From: UBA1479 sp040218445
Lineage (GTDB): Bacteria; Pseudomonadota; Alphaproteobacteria; Rhodospirillales; Casp-alpha2
DNA: 64,000 nucleotides
Direction of reading: 5' to 3'
Assembly: GCA_040218445.1 (NCBI GenBank)
Contig: JAVJRK010000012.1
Location: 248,001 to 312,000, forward strand
Shown: in pieces, positions 7,664 through 15,640 of the stretch
Position numbering within the stretch: the first letter of the stretch is position 1
Layout: each line of letters opens with the position of its first letter
Translations under genes and position numbers: made by a program
The notes under the pieces: model-generated
Databases searched by the model: none
Told to the model about the DNA's origin: nothing
What the model saw: the letters and a program-made list of their open reading frames with translations, nothing else

Positions 7664-9556
7664 TTGGCCGCTGCTAGAGTCGTATACACGACAACGTTCG
7701 TGCTGTATTGCCGCGTGCCCCAAGGTGATTGGGTCCGCGAAGGCGAGTGGCCGGAAACGGACGAGTTCGAAGCCTTATCTGCTGCACATAGCGCCGACGA
7801 CCAGGCGAAATGGCAGGCCGTGCGCCTGATGAACGTACGCACCTATCCGGATGGCCGTGCGCCCCAAGAAACAATTGCCTGGATGACCGGCATTCCGCGC
7901 GCCGGGAAAATTCAATCGCGCGGCGGCGGAAACGGCGGCGGCGGAAACGGTGACAGCGATGCAGGCGATTCCGGTGGCAGGGCAGGCCCTCAGCCTATTG
8001 CCGGCCACGACGAGCAGGACAAAAAGAAGCGCAAGAAAAAACGCAAAGGCGGGCCCGAAGGAGCAAGTGCGTCCTATAAGAAAATCGCCAAACAGCATCT
8101 GGAAGCGACAGGTGCGATCGGAGGATCGCAATCCGTCAAAAAGGCCGCCGAAGAAGCGGCCCTGCGCGAAGCCGAAGCCACCGAGTCCGCCAAATCCCCT
8201 TTGATCGCAGTCATCACCCGCCTGATCACCGTCTTTATCATTTCCGCCCTCGTCGCCTTTGCAGCCAAAATCCCGCTTGTCATCTTCGCCCGCAAATTGG
8301 CCGAAAGCGGCATGGATTTCCCAGGGTTTATGATCGCGGGATATGTTCTTTCGTTCGTCGTCGCGGCCCTGATCCTTGCTAAGATTTTGCTCAAGGAAGG
8401 GGATATCGAAATCCTCATGAAGTATTTTCAGGATGCGCGCGCGCAAGGGGATGACGACGACTTCGATGAATTTGACCAATATGATTCCGGCCTGGGTGAT
8501 TGGCGGGCAGATTCTCCCGGCGCGGACCCGATGGATGAGTTGGAAACCGAGGCCGAAGCCCAGTCCGGCAGTCCGTCTGCGTCCGATGCCGCGGCGACAA
8601 CAAGTTCAGGCCTGGCCTATCCGCCCGACCAGGTGCCGGCAGAACCCCGTAAACACATGCTCAAATTCCTGGAACTGGCTCTGGGGGCGATCCGCACGCA
8701 ATTGGCGAAGCTCGATAAATTGGGCAAATTCGGCCTTAATCTTTATCTCGCCGGTGCGGGCGATCAACTGGCTAAACACAGCGGCCTGGAGGGCACGCAC
8801 CGCAACGGCATGATCACCGAAGCCATCGTCGCCATCGGCACCAAGAAAGCCATGGCCGGCCCGTTTTGCGACAAGTTCGAAGAGTACGAACGGGATTCAA
8901 AAAGCAAAGCCATGATCGAAGCCGGTCGCTCCGCCATGCAGCGCTTCATCGACGGGGACGAAAAGGCGTTCGGTGATCTGCCTGCGATCCTGGACGGGTT
9001 TACATCCAACAAGGCCGCCAAGGCATCGGCCCAAGGTGTGGTCATCGTGATGTTCACGGACTTGGTCGGCTCGACCAAAATGACCCAGGAACTGGGGGAC
9101 ATGGGCGCACAACAGGTGGTGCGCACCCATAACGCCATCGTCCGCAATGCGCTGGCGGCCTATCATGGCCGCGAAGTCAAACATACGGGCGACGGGATCA
9201 TGGCCGTTTTCTCTAATGCGGCCAATGCCGTCGCCTCGACCATGGTGATGCAGCAGGAATTGGCCAAGCACAACGGCGTCCAGAGCAACCTGCCGGTCAA
9301 GGTCCGGATCGGATTGAACGCCGGTGCCGCCGTGGAAGAAGAAGACGATTTCTTCGGAACGACCGTGCAGCTATCCGCGCGGGTCTGCGACAAGGCGGAT
9401 GCGGAACAGATTTTCGTTACCCAGTCGGTGCGCGATCTGGTGACCGGTCATTCGATCCAGTTCCGCGAAGCCGGAAGCCACGACATGAAAGGCATCGACA
9501 AGCCGGTCCCGGTTTACGAGGTCATGTGGCGCGCCCAGCTTCAGGCCACGGGCTGA
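7664..9556 (+). CDS. membrane-bound class III adenylate/guanylate cyclase
   Basis: A 630-aa protein starting at TTG, supported by AGGAG eight bases upstream and no suitable ATG nearby. It contains a Gly-rich linker (residues 86-105), a very basic run at 119-129 (DKKKRKKKRKG), two predicted membrane helices at about 180-205 and 222-244, an acidic stretch at 262-275 and a C-terminal cyclase homology domain from about 455. Metal-binding Asp466 (MFTDLVGST) and Asp510 (HTGDG) are present. The usual transition-state Asn is Gln569 (VQLSARV), a change seen in other bacterial cyclases. It probably makes cAMP, but ATP versus GTP cannot be settled here. The N-terminal 80 residues match no domain I recognise. 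Confidence 0.85.
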   Translation: MAAARVVYTTTFVLYCRVPQGDWVREGEWPETDEFEALSAAHSADDQAKWQAVRLMNVRTYPDGRAPQETIAWMTGIPRAGKIQSRGGGNGGGGNGDSDAGDSGGRAGPQPIAGHDEQDKKKRKKKRKGGPEGASASYKKIAKQHLEATGAIGGSQSVKKAAEEAALREAEATESAKSPLIAVITRLITVFIISALVAFAAKIPLVIFARKLAESGMDFPGFMIAGYVLSFVVAALILAKILLKEGDIEILMKYFQDARAQGDDDDFDEFDQYDSGLGDWRADSPGADPMDELETEAEAQSGSPSASDAAATTSSGLAYPPDQVPAEPRKHMLKFLELALGAIRTQLAKLDKLGKFGLNLYLAGAGDQLAKHSGLEGTHRNGMITEAIVAIGTKKAMAGPFCDKFEEYERDSKSKAMIEAGRSAMQRFIDGDEKAFGDLPAILDGFTSNKAAKASAQGVVIVMFTDLVGSTKMTQELGDMGAQQVVRTHNAIVRNALAAYHGREVKHTGDGIMAVFSNAANAVASTMVMQQELAKHNGVQSNLPVKVRIGLNAGAAVEEEDDFFGTTVQLSARVCDKADAEQIFVTQSVRDLVTGHSIQFREAGSHDMKGIDKPVPVYEVMWRAQLQATG

Positions 9557-9588
9557 CACCTTAACCCTTTCCCGTCAATCGAACGGCG

Positions 9589-10104
9589 TTATGCAGCCGC
9601 GGCCGGATGACGGCGGCGGATAACCATTTGCGGGCCGCGGCATGCCGGCTGATAGGCATAGCGGATTTCCCCAAGGGCATCCTGCCAGGCCGCTTCCAGC
9701 TTTTCCGCCGGCACGTCGGATGAAACTTCGAGAACATCAAACCCGCAGCGGTACATGGCCCGGAACTGATCGCGCAGCACGTCGCCGACGGCCCGCACCT
9801 CGCCTTCGAAACCCAAACGCGTTTTCAGCATCCGCGCATAGGAATAGGCCCGCCCGTCGCCGAACTTGGGAAGTTCCAACGCCACGACACCGAACTGGGC
9901 AAGGTCATCCTTGATCTCCTCGGGCGACTGCCCGGCTTCAAGGCGAACACCGACGCCGTCCTTACGCCCGGCCAGCGAATTGTGATCGGACTGCCAGCGC
10001 GCCAACGAAACGATCACGCCCCCCGTTTCCGGCAGGTCCGCATCGTCGGACACATGAACCCAGGTGTCTGAAACGACGTTTCCGTCCTTAAGCAGCTTTG
10101 TCAT
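9589..10104 (-). CDS. DUF934 protein of the sulfite reductase operon
   Basis: A 171-aa protein of the DUF934 family, found almost always beside cysI or cysH in proteobacteria. Family features are the GVIVSLARWQSD segment, GVRLEAGQSPEEI and PKFGDGRAYSYARMLRTR-like text near residues 80-95. Its ATG at 10104 has AGGAG seven bases upstream and lies inside the 3' end of the sulfite reductase gene (17-nt overlap), so translation is coupled. The biochemical role is unknown. It is the last gene of the operon and is convergent with the cyclase gene. Confidence 0.85.
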   Translation of the reverse strand: MTKLLKDGNVVSDTWVHVSDDADLPETGGVIVSLARWQSDHNSLAGRKDGVGVRLEAGQSPEEIKDDLAQFGVVALELPKFGDGRAYSYARMLKTRLGFEGEVRAVGDVLRDQFRAMYRCGFDVLEVSSDVPAEKLEAAWQDALGEIRYAYQPACRGPQMVIRRRHPAAAA

Positions 10105-11749
10105 AGAGGCTCTCCTTGAAGGGCGCGTCGCCGACGCGGCGGTAGGTATCGATAAAACGTTCTTCGGGCCGGCGGATACCGACATAGGTATTCACCACCG
10201 TTTCGATGGCATCCACGATCTCGGCGGCAGGGAACGCCGCACCGATCTTGGTGCCGATGGCGGCATCTTCGCCCGGCGCACCGCCCAAAGTGATCTGGTA
10301 ATATTCCTGATCCTTGCGATCGACGCCCAGAATGCCGATATGGCCCACGTGATGATGGCCGCAAGCATTGATGCAGCCTGAAATCTTCAGCCGCAGTTCG
10401 CCGATATCGTACTGCCGGTCCAGGTCCGCGAAGCGGCGGCTGATCTGTTCGGCAATGGGGATGGAGCGCGCATTGGCGAGCGAGCAATAATCCAGTCCCG
10501 GGCAGCAGATGATGTCGCCGATATGATCCAGGTTGGCATCGGCAAGCCCGGCTTCGGCCAGGTCCTGCCACAGGTCGAACAGCTGATCCTGGCGAACGTC
10601 GGAAAGCACCAGGTTCTGCTCGTGCGTCACGCGAATGCTGTCCAGGGAGTATTTTTCCGCCAAATCAGCCGCCACGTCCATCTGATCCGCCGTCATGTCG
10701 CCGGGCGGCACGCCGACCGGTTTCAACGAAATGTTGGCGATGGCGTAGCCCGGCTGCTTGTGCTGGGCCACGTTGATGCGCACCCAGTTGTTGAACGCCT
10801 TGTTCTCGAACCGGTGGGCTGTCAGGGCCTGCGGATCGTCTTCCAAGGCCTCATAGGAGGGCGGCGCGAAATAGGCCGCGATGCGTTCGATCTCTTCGGC
10901 CGGAAGGTCCAGTTCACCGCCCTGCGTGTCCTTGAACTCGCCCTCGACCAGGCGGGTGAATTCCTCGACCCCCGTTTCATGAACCAGGATCTTGATCCGC
11001 GCCTTGTACATGTTGTCACGGCGGCCCAGCATGTTGTAGACGCGGAGGATCGCTTCCAGATAGGCCAGCAGGTCCGGCTTGGCGACGAAATCGCGGATTT
11101 TCTTACCGATCATGGGTGTGCGGCCCAGGCCGCCGCCGACCCAAACCTCGAACCCGACCTCGCCCGCATCGTTCTTGACGATGAACAGGCCGATATCATG
11201 GAACCGCACGGCGGCACGGTCGGCGCCGACGGCACCGGACACGGCGATCTTAAACTTGCGCGGCAGGAACGTGAATTCCGGATGGAAGGTCGACCATTGG
11301 CGGATGATCTCTGCATAGATGCGGGGATCTTCGACCTCGTCCGCGGTCACGCCGGCATATTGGTCGGCGGTGACGTTGCGGATGCAGTTACCCGATGTCT
11401 GGATGGCATGCATTTCGACGCTTGCCAGTTCGGCCAGAATATCCGCCGTATCGCTGAGCCGGGGCCAATTGTATTGAATGTTCTGGCGCGTCGTGAAATG
11501 GCCATAGCCCTTATCATAGGTGCGCGCGATATGGGCCAGTTTGTGCATCTGGCGGGAATTGAGTTGCCCATAGGGAATGGCGACACGCAGCATGTAGGCG
11601 TGCAGTTGCAGGTACAGCCCGTTCTGCAAACGCAGCGGCCGGAACTGTTCTTCGGTGATCTCACCCGCCATGCGGCGGGCGACCTGGCCGCGGAACTGCT
11701 CGACACGGTCCAACACCATGGCGCGGTCGAATTCATCGTAACGATACAT
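10088..11749 (-). CDS. cysI: sulfite reductase (nitrite/sulfite reductase hemoprotein)
   Basis: A 553-aa siroheme / 4Fe-4S protein that reduces sulfite to sulfide with six electrons. The duplicated ferredoxin-like and siroheme domains are recognisable (FTTRQNIQYNWP near residue 85, TSGNCIRNVTAD near 118). The cluster and siroheme ligands are Cys416, Cys422, Cys459 and Cys463 in CPGLDYC and CINAC. Nitrite reductase function cannot be ruled out, because the fold is shared. The operon (siroheme synthase upstream, DUF2849 and DUF934 alongside) is the usual alphaproteobacterial sulfite reductase arrangement. No PAPS reductase (cysH) is adjacent. Confidence 0.9.
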   Translation of the reverse strand: MYRYDEFDRAMVLDRVEQFRGQVARRMAGEITEEQFRPLRLQNGLYLQLHAYMLRVAIPYGQLNSRQMHKLAHIARTYDKGYGHFTTRQNIQYNWPRLSDTADILAELASVEMHAIQTSGNCIRNVTADQYAGVTADEVEDPRIYAEIIRQWSTFHPEFTFLPRKFKIAVSGAVGADRAAVRFHDIGLFIVKNDAGEVGFEVWVGGGLGRTPMIGKKIRDFVAKPDLLAYLEAILRVYNMLGRRDNMYKARIKILVHETGVEEFTRLVEGEFKDTQGGELDLPAEEIERIAAYFAPPSYEALEDDPQALTAHRFENKAFNNWVRINVAQHKQPGYAIANISLKPVGVPPGDMTADQMDVAADLAEKYSLDSIRVTHEQNLVLSDVRQDQLFDLWQDLAEAGLADANLDHIGDIICCPGLDYCSLANARSIPIAEQISRRFADLDRQYDIGELRLKISGCINACGHHHVGHIGILGVDRKDQEYYQITLGGAPGEDAAIGTKIGAAFPAAEIVDAIETVVNTYVGIRRPEERFIDTYRRVGDAPFKESLYDKAA

Positions 11750-11796
11750 AATCTTAGGTCTCTTCTTTCTTAAACGTCGTCTCTGCGATTAGCCGG

Positions 11797-12153
11797 TCAG
11801 CCGGCGACCCCGGCCATGTCGACCTCGCCGGCCGCTTCCGCCCCCATGCGGAAATGGTCGGGCACGTCGGTGCGGCCGAATTCGGGATGGATGGACGGGC
11901 CGTAAGCACGCAGCCGCTCGCGGTAGCGGACGGGCTTGAGCGCCCCCCCTTCGTCGGCGACCTCGATCAGATAAGGCCCGACCACCAGACGTGCCTTTTC
12001 GGATGCCTTCGCCAAATCTTCCAAAAGCGCCGCTTCGTTTTCGTCCGAAGCAACACGGGCCATGTCGATCTTGGATGTCCATGCCCCGTCTTCACCCAGG
12101 AAGATCACCAGCCCGTCCGAAAGACGGTTACCCGTAACAACCTGTTGAACCAT
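11797..12153 (-). CDS. DUF2849 protein of the sulfite reductase operon
   Basis: A 118-aa protein of the DUF2849 family, which sits between cysG and cysI in many alphaproteobacteria. The text VTGNRLSDGLVIFLGEDGAW near the N-terminus and YREHLRAYGPSIHP-like text near residue 80 are typical. It is encoded 28 nt downstream of cysG and 47 nt upstream of cysI. No catalytic motif is visible. The gene order suggests an accessory role in siroheme enzyme assembly or regulation, but this is inference only. Confidence 0.85.
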   Translation of the reverse strand: MVQQVVTGNRLSDGLVIFLGEDGAWTSKIDMARVASDENEAALLEDLAKASEKARLVVGPYLIEVADEGGALKPVRYRERLRAYGPSIHPEFGRTDVPDHFRMGAEAAGEVDMAGVAG

Positions 12154-12181
12154 CGTTCCGTTCCTTCCTATGCGCTAAAAA

Positions 12182-13609
12182 TTAAACCGCGGCTGCCAGC
12201 ACGGCGGCTGACGGGTCTGCGACGGCGCCGAGCCCCGCCGTGCGGGCCAGGCCGGCGACATCGCCGACAACGATCAGGGCCGGGCCGGTAATACCGTTGC
12301 CCCGAACCATGGATTCCAGATTGGACAGCCGGCCGGTCACGACCCGCTGGTCCGGGCGGGTTCCGTTCTCGATCACCGCCACGGGCGTGTCGGCAAGACC
12401 ATGGCGGGACAATTCATCGGATATCGCAGCAGCACCGCCGATACCCATGTAAATGGCCAATGTCGCACCGGATGCCGCCAGCGCGGCCCAATCGGGCTGC
12501 GGGGCGTCGCCCTTGACCTTGCCGTCGGCCAGATGGCCGGTCACGAAGGTCACCGCCGAGGCATGATCCCGATGGGTCAGCGGAAGGCCCGCCGCCGCCG
12601 CACAGCCGGTCGCCGCCGTGACACCCGGAACAACCTCGGCCCGGATGCCGGCACGGTCCAGGGCATCCAATTCTTCGCCACCGCGCCCGAACACGAACGG
12701 GTCGCCGCCCTTCAGGCGCACAACCCGGTTTCCGGCACGGGCCTGTTCGATCAGGATTTCGTTGATCCGCCCCTGGGGTACGGGATGGTTGCCCGGCGTC
12801 TTGCCGACGTCGATGCGTGCGGCATCGCGGCGCGCCAGGTCCAGCACCTCATCGGCGACCAGGCGGTCATGAACGATCACGTCTGCCTGCTGCAACAGGC
12901 GCTGCGCCCGCAGGGTAATCAGATCGGCAGCCCCCGGACCGGCACCAACGATATGAACAATGCCGTCTTCTTCCCGGCCGCGGCGGTTGACGTAGGCCAG
13001 CATGTCTTCGGCAGCCTTGGTTTCGTCGCCCGCAAGCACACGGGCCGCGATGGGGCCTTCGAAGAAGGTATCCCAAAACCGCAGGCGCGCCCGCCCCGTC
13101 GGGACAACGGCCTTGACCGCCCCCCGGAATCGTTCGGCAAACAGCGCCAGACGCCCCGTGTTGGGATGCAGCATGCGCTCGATCGCGGCCTTGATACCCC
13201 GCGCCAAAACGGGGGCCGTGCCGCCCGATGAAATGGCGACGGTGATGGGGTCGCGTTCGATAATCGCAGGCGTGATGAAATCGGACAATGCCGGCCGGTC
13301 AACCACGTTGACCGGCACACCGGCCGCACGCGCGGCGTCGGACACTTGCCGGTCGACGGCATCGATCTCGGTCGCGCCATAGGCCAGGGCCATGCCGGAA
13401 AGGTCGGACGCCTCGAACGGCCGTCCTATCCAAGTGACCTTGCCGGCCTGCGCAATATCGCGGATTTCTTCACAGGCATCGGGGGCCACGACCGTCACCC
13501 GTGCACCGGCCTTAAGCAACAGGCGCAGCTTGCGTGCCGCCGCCTCATCGCCACCGACGATAAGAACCGGACGCTCTTGAACCGTGAAAAAAACGGGGAA
13601 CTGCCGCAT
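12182..13609 (-). CDS. cysG: siroheme synthase (CysG, bifunctional)
   Basis: A 475-aa fusion. Residues 1-200 are the precorrin-2 dehydrogenase/sirohydrochlorin ferrochelatase module (VLIVGGDEAAARKLRLLLKAGA; NVVDRPALSDFITPAI). Residues 215-465 are uroporphyrinogen-III C-methyltransferase (HIVGAGPGAADLITLRAQRL; VVRLKGGDPFVFGRGGEE; EVVPGVTAATG). It converts uroporphyrinogen III to siroheme, the cofactor of the sulfite reductase encoded 1.9 kb downstream. It is the first gene of the operon. The 336 nt upstream are AT-rich and hold several inverted repeats. Confidence 0.93.
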   Translation of the reverse strand: MRQFPVFFTVQERPVLIVGGDEAAARKLRLLLKAGARVTVVAPDACEEIRDIAQAGKVTWIGRPFEASDLSGMALAYGATEIDAVDRQVSDAARAAGVPVNVVDRPALSDFITPAIIERDPITVAISSGGTAPVLARGIKAAIERMLHPNTGRLALFAERFRGAVKAVVPTGRARLRFWDTFFEGPIAARVLAGDETKAAEDMLAYVNRRGREEDGIVHIVGAGPGAADLITLRAQRLLQQADVIVHDRLVADEVLDLARRDAARIDVGKTPGNHPVPQGRINEILIEQARAGNRVVRLKGGDPFVFGRGGEELDALDRAGIRAEVVPGVTAATGCAAAAGLPLTHRDHASAVTFVTGHLADGKVKGDAPQPDWAALAASGATLAIYMGIGGAAAISDELSRHGLADTPVAVIENGTRPDQRVVTGRLSNLESMVRGNGITGPALIVVGDVAGLARTAGLGAVADPSAAVLAAAV

Positions 13610-13733
13610 TGCCTCTGCTTGCCTTGTCTATGTTTGAGGGCCCGTATCGGGTCCTGCGCGTGTTGGCCGCCGATGCCCCATGGGCCGGCCGCCAATGTCA
13701 ATTCAACAACTCATGAACGTGGATATCAGCTAT

Positions 13734-13754
13734 AACCACAGCAAGAATGTGGTT
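13734..13754. promoter_or_regulatory. inverted repeat, 7-bp arms, upstream of cysG
   Basis: AACCACA and TGTGGTT flank a 7-nt spacer, giving a perfect 21-bp dyad about 125 nt upstream of the cysG ATG. This is a plausible operator for a sulfur- or nitrogen-responsive regulator. The regulator is not identifiable from the sequence. Confidence 0.35.
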
Positions 13755-13804
13755 CATATTCATTATTTCGTCAATGATTTTGTATATTATCTTTTTTGCA
13801 CAAT

Positions 13805-13824
13805 TTTATAATGTAAATTATAAA
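13805..13824. promoter_or_regulatory. AT-rich inverted repeat, 8-bp arms
   Basis: TTTATAAT and ATTATAAA flank the 4-nt spacer GTAA, about 196 nt upstream of the cysG start. It could be an operator or a protein-bending site, or a chance dyad in AT-rich DNA. Confidence 0.3.
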
Positions 13825-13945
13825 TCCGCAGAAATCCCGGGATTGTCCCCACAATCAACATATTCAAGATTTCGTGAATGCCGATATGTACCGGATCAGG
13901 GGAGATCATGGAGGCACGGAGCCCCCGCGTTCAGCCCCGGTCGCG

Positions 13946-15553
13946 CTATACCGCCATGGCCATGCCGTCGCGGCCGGGGTCGGCACCGCCATCGGCAACC
14001 CCGTCAACGATACGGATGGCATGCACCCCGGCAAAGTGAAAATTGATGGGATAGCGCCGGGTACGGTAGCCCAGGGCGTTCAATTCGGCTTCGACGCTTC
14101 GGGGAATGCGGTTGACGATTTCAATGATATCGCTGGTCGCCGAAATTCTCGGCGCCGACACGGCCTGCTGCGCATCCATACCGAAATCGACATGATTGAG
14201 GATGCCCTGCAGCACGCCCATGGCGATATAGGTGCCGCCGGGGGCGCCGATGATGAAACGGGGTGTATCGCCGTCGAACAGCATGGTCGGCGCCATGGAG
14301 GTAAAACGTGATTTGCCCGGCGCCAAAGACCCGGTCTGCCCCGGCCGGGGGTCGAACACGCCCATGCAGCCGTTATAGATAAAACCCAGCCCGTCGGTGG
14401 TTACGCCCGAAGGCATGCCCAGGGAATGGGTCATGCTGACGCAATTCCCGTCCTGGTCGACCGTGCACAGATGCGTTGTGTCCTTGCTTTCCGTGTCCCG
14501 GCCGACGCGCGGTACATGCGTGACCTCTCCCGCTTTGATGCGGGCGGCACATTCGGCGGCATAGCCCTTGTCCAGCAGGTGGTCCACGGGCACGTCGACG
14601 AACCGGGGGTCGCCCACATTCTTGTCCTTATCGACGGTCGAGATCTTCATGGCCTCGGCGACGACACGAATGTATTCGGCTGAGTTATGCCCCAGGCCGG
14701 CAAGGTCGAAGTTTTCCAGAATGTTGAGCATCTGAAGAACCATGATGCCACCACCCGGCGGCGGGCAGGACGCCACGCGAATACCCCGATATTCGGTCCA
14801 CAAGGGATTCGTTTCTTCCGGTGCGCATTTGGCCAGATCGGCGGCCGAAATCAGCCCGCCGTTGACCGCCATGTCGGCGCAAATTTCGCCGGCGATACCC
14901 CCTTCATAGAATTCAGCCGCCCCATCCTTGGCAACACGTTCCAGCGTGCGCGCCATATCCGGGTTCTTGATCACGTCGCCCACCCCCTTCAGGCTGCCGT
15001 CCGCGTTCAGATAGGTCTTGGCCGTGGCCGGGCTACCCCGCAGGTATTCGATGTGCTGCACCCGGCCGGCGGGCTCTTCCTGTGTCCAGAACCGCACCAT
15101 ATGCGGGCGCACCATATAGCCGTCGCGGGCCAGGGCGATCGCCGGCTCCAACAATTCGGCCAGGGACCGCGTGCCGAATAGGCTCAGGGCCTGATCCAAG
15201 GCGCGCAGGGTTTCCGGCGTGGCGATGGCCTGATAGCCAATTTCGTTGACCCGGCCCTTCAGAATGAACCCGAAGCCGTCTTCCGTTTCCCGTTCCAGCA
15301 GATCGGCCCACATGGTGTCGTTGACGGCACCGGGTGCTCGGGCATGGAAATCCAGGCACAGATGACGGCTGGCCGACGGCAGATACACGTGCATGGAGCC
15401 GAACCCGGCGATGCCGCACATGAAGGGATCGACGACCGTCTGCGCAAACGCCGTCGCCACGGCCGCGTCCACGGCGTTCCCGCCGGACCGCAACACCTCG
15501 GCTCCGACCTCAACCGGCTCCGGCTGCGGTGCGACCACCATTCCATGCTTCAT
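13946..15553 (-). CDS. gamma-glutamyltransferase-family protein
   Basis: A 535-aa N-terminal-nucleophile hydrolase of the gamma-glutamyltransferase family. Glycine-rich entry text (EVLRSGGNAVDAAVATAF) lies at residues 19-36. The autocleavage and nucleophile Thr is at about 359 in ESKDTTHLCTVDQDGN, and PGGTYIAMGVLQGILNHVDFGMD forms the C-terminal substrate region. It lacks an export signal, unlike periplasmic Ggt, so it may act in the cytoplasm on glutathione or other gamma-glutamyl or acylated amino acids. GGGGAG precedes the ATG by nine bases. It is 87 nt downstream of the NAGGN peptidase gene and may belong to the same transcript, though a TATAAA-type box near 15600 suggests its own promoter. 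Confidence 0.85.
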   Translation of the reverse strand: MKHGMVVAPQPEPVEVGAEVLRSGGNAVDAAVATAFAQTVVDPFMCGIAGFGSMHVYLPSASRHLCLDFHARAPGAVNDTMWADLLERETEDGFGFILKGRVNEIGYQAIATPETLRALDQALSLFGTRSLAELLEPAIALARDGYMVRPHMVRFWTQEEPAGRVQHIEYLRGSPATAKTYLNADGSLKGVGDVIKNPDMARTLERVAKDGAAEFYEGGIAGEICADMAVNGGLISAADLAKCAPEETNPLWTEYRGIRVASCPPPGGGIMVLQMLNILENFDLAGLGHNSAEYIRVVAEAMKISTVDKDKNVGDPRFVDVPVDHLLDKGYAAECAARIKAGEVTHVPRVGRDTESKDTTHLCTVDQDGNCVSMTHSLGMPSGVTTDGLGFIYNGCMGVFDPRPGQTGSLAPGKSRFTSMAPTMLFDGDTPRFIIGAPGGTYIAMGVLQGILNHVDFGMDAQQAVSAPRISATSDIIEIVNRIPRSVEAELNALGYRTRRYPINFHFAGVHAIRIVDGVADGGADPGRDGMAMAV

Positions 15554-15640
15554 GATCTTGGGCTCCCCAAAGCAGGCTTATTGTTCGTAAACTTTTTTAT
15601 ATACCGGCAGTCTCGCCCAGGGGACGAGGCCGGGCAAGCC

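Larger units (their letters stand above)
13610..13945. other. 336-nt intergenic region with an AT-rich core and clustered inverted repeats
   Basis: Non-coding space between cysG and the gamma-glutamyltransferase gene, both on the minus strand. The core at about 13730-13870 is much more AT-rich than its surroundings. It holds the inverted repeats listed separately at 13734-13754 and 13805-13824 and a smaller one at 13841-13856. No ORF with coding character was seen. It most likely carries the cysG operon promoter and the 3' end of the gamma-glutamyltransferase transcript. Confidence 0.6.

Noticed and set aside
13841..13856. GATTGT/ACAATC hairpin as a terminator for the gamma-glutamyltransferase gene
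   Set aside because: On the transcribed strand it is followed by CCCGGG-type sequence and not a T-run; kept only as part of the dyad cluster.
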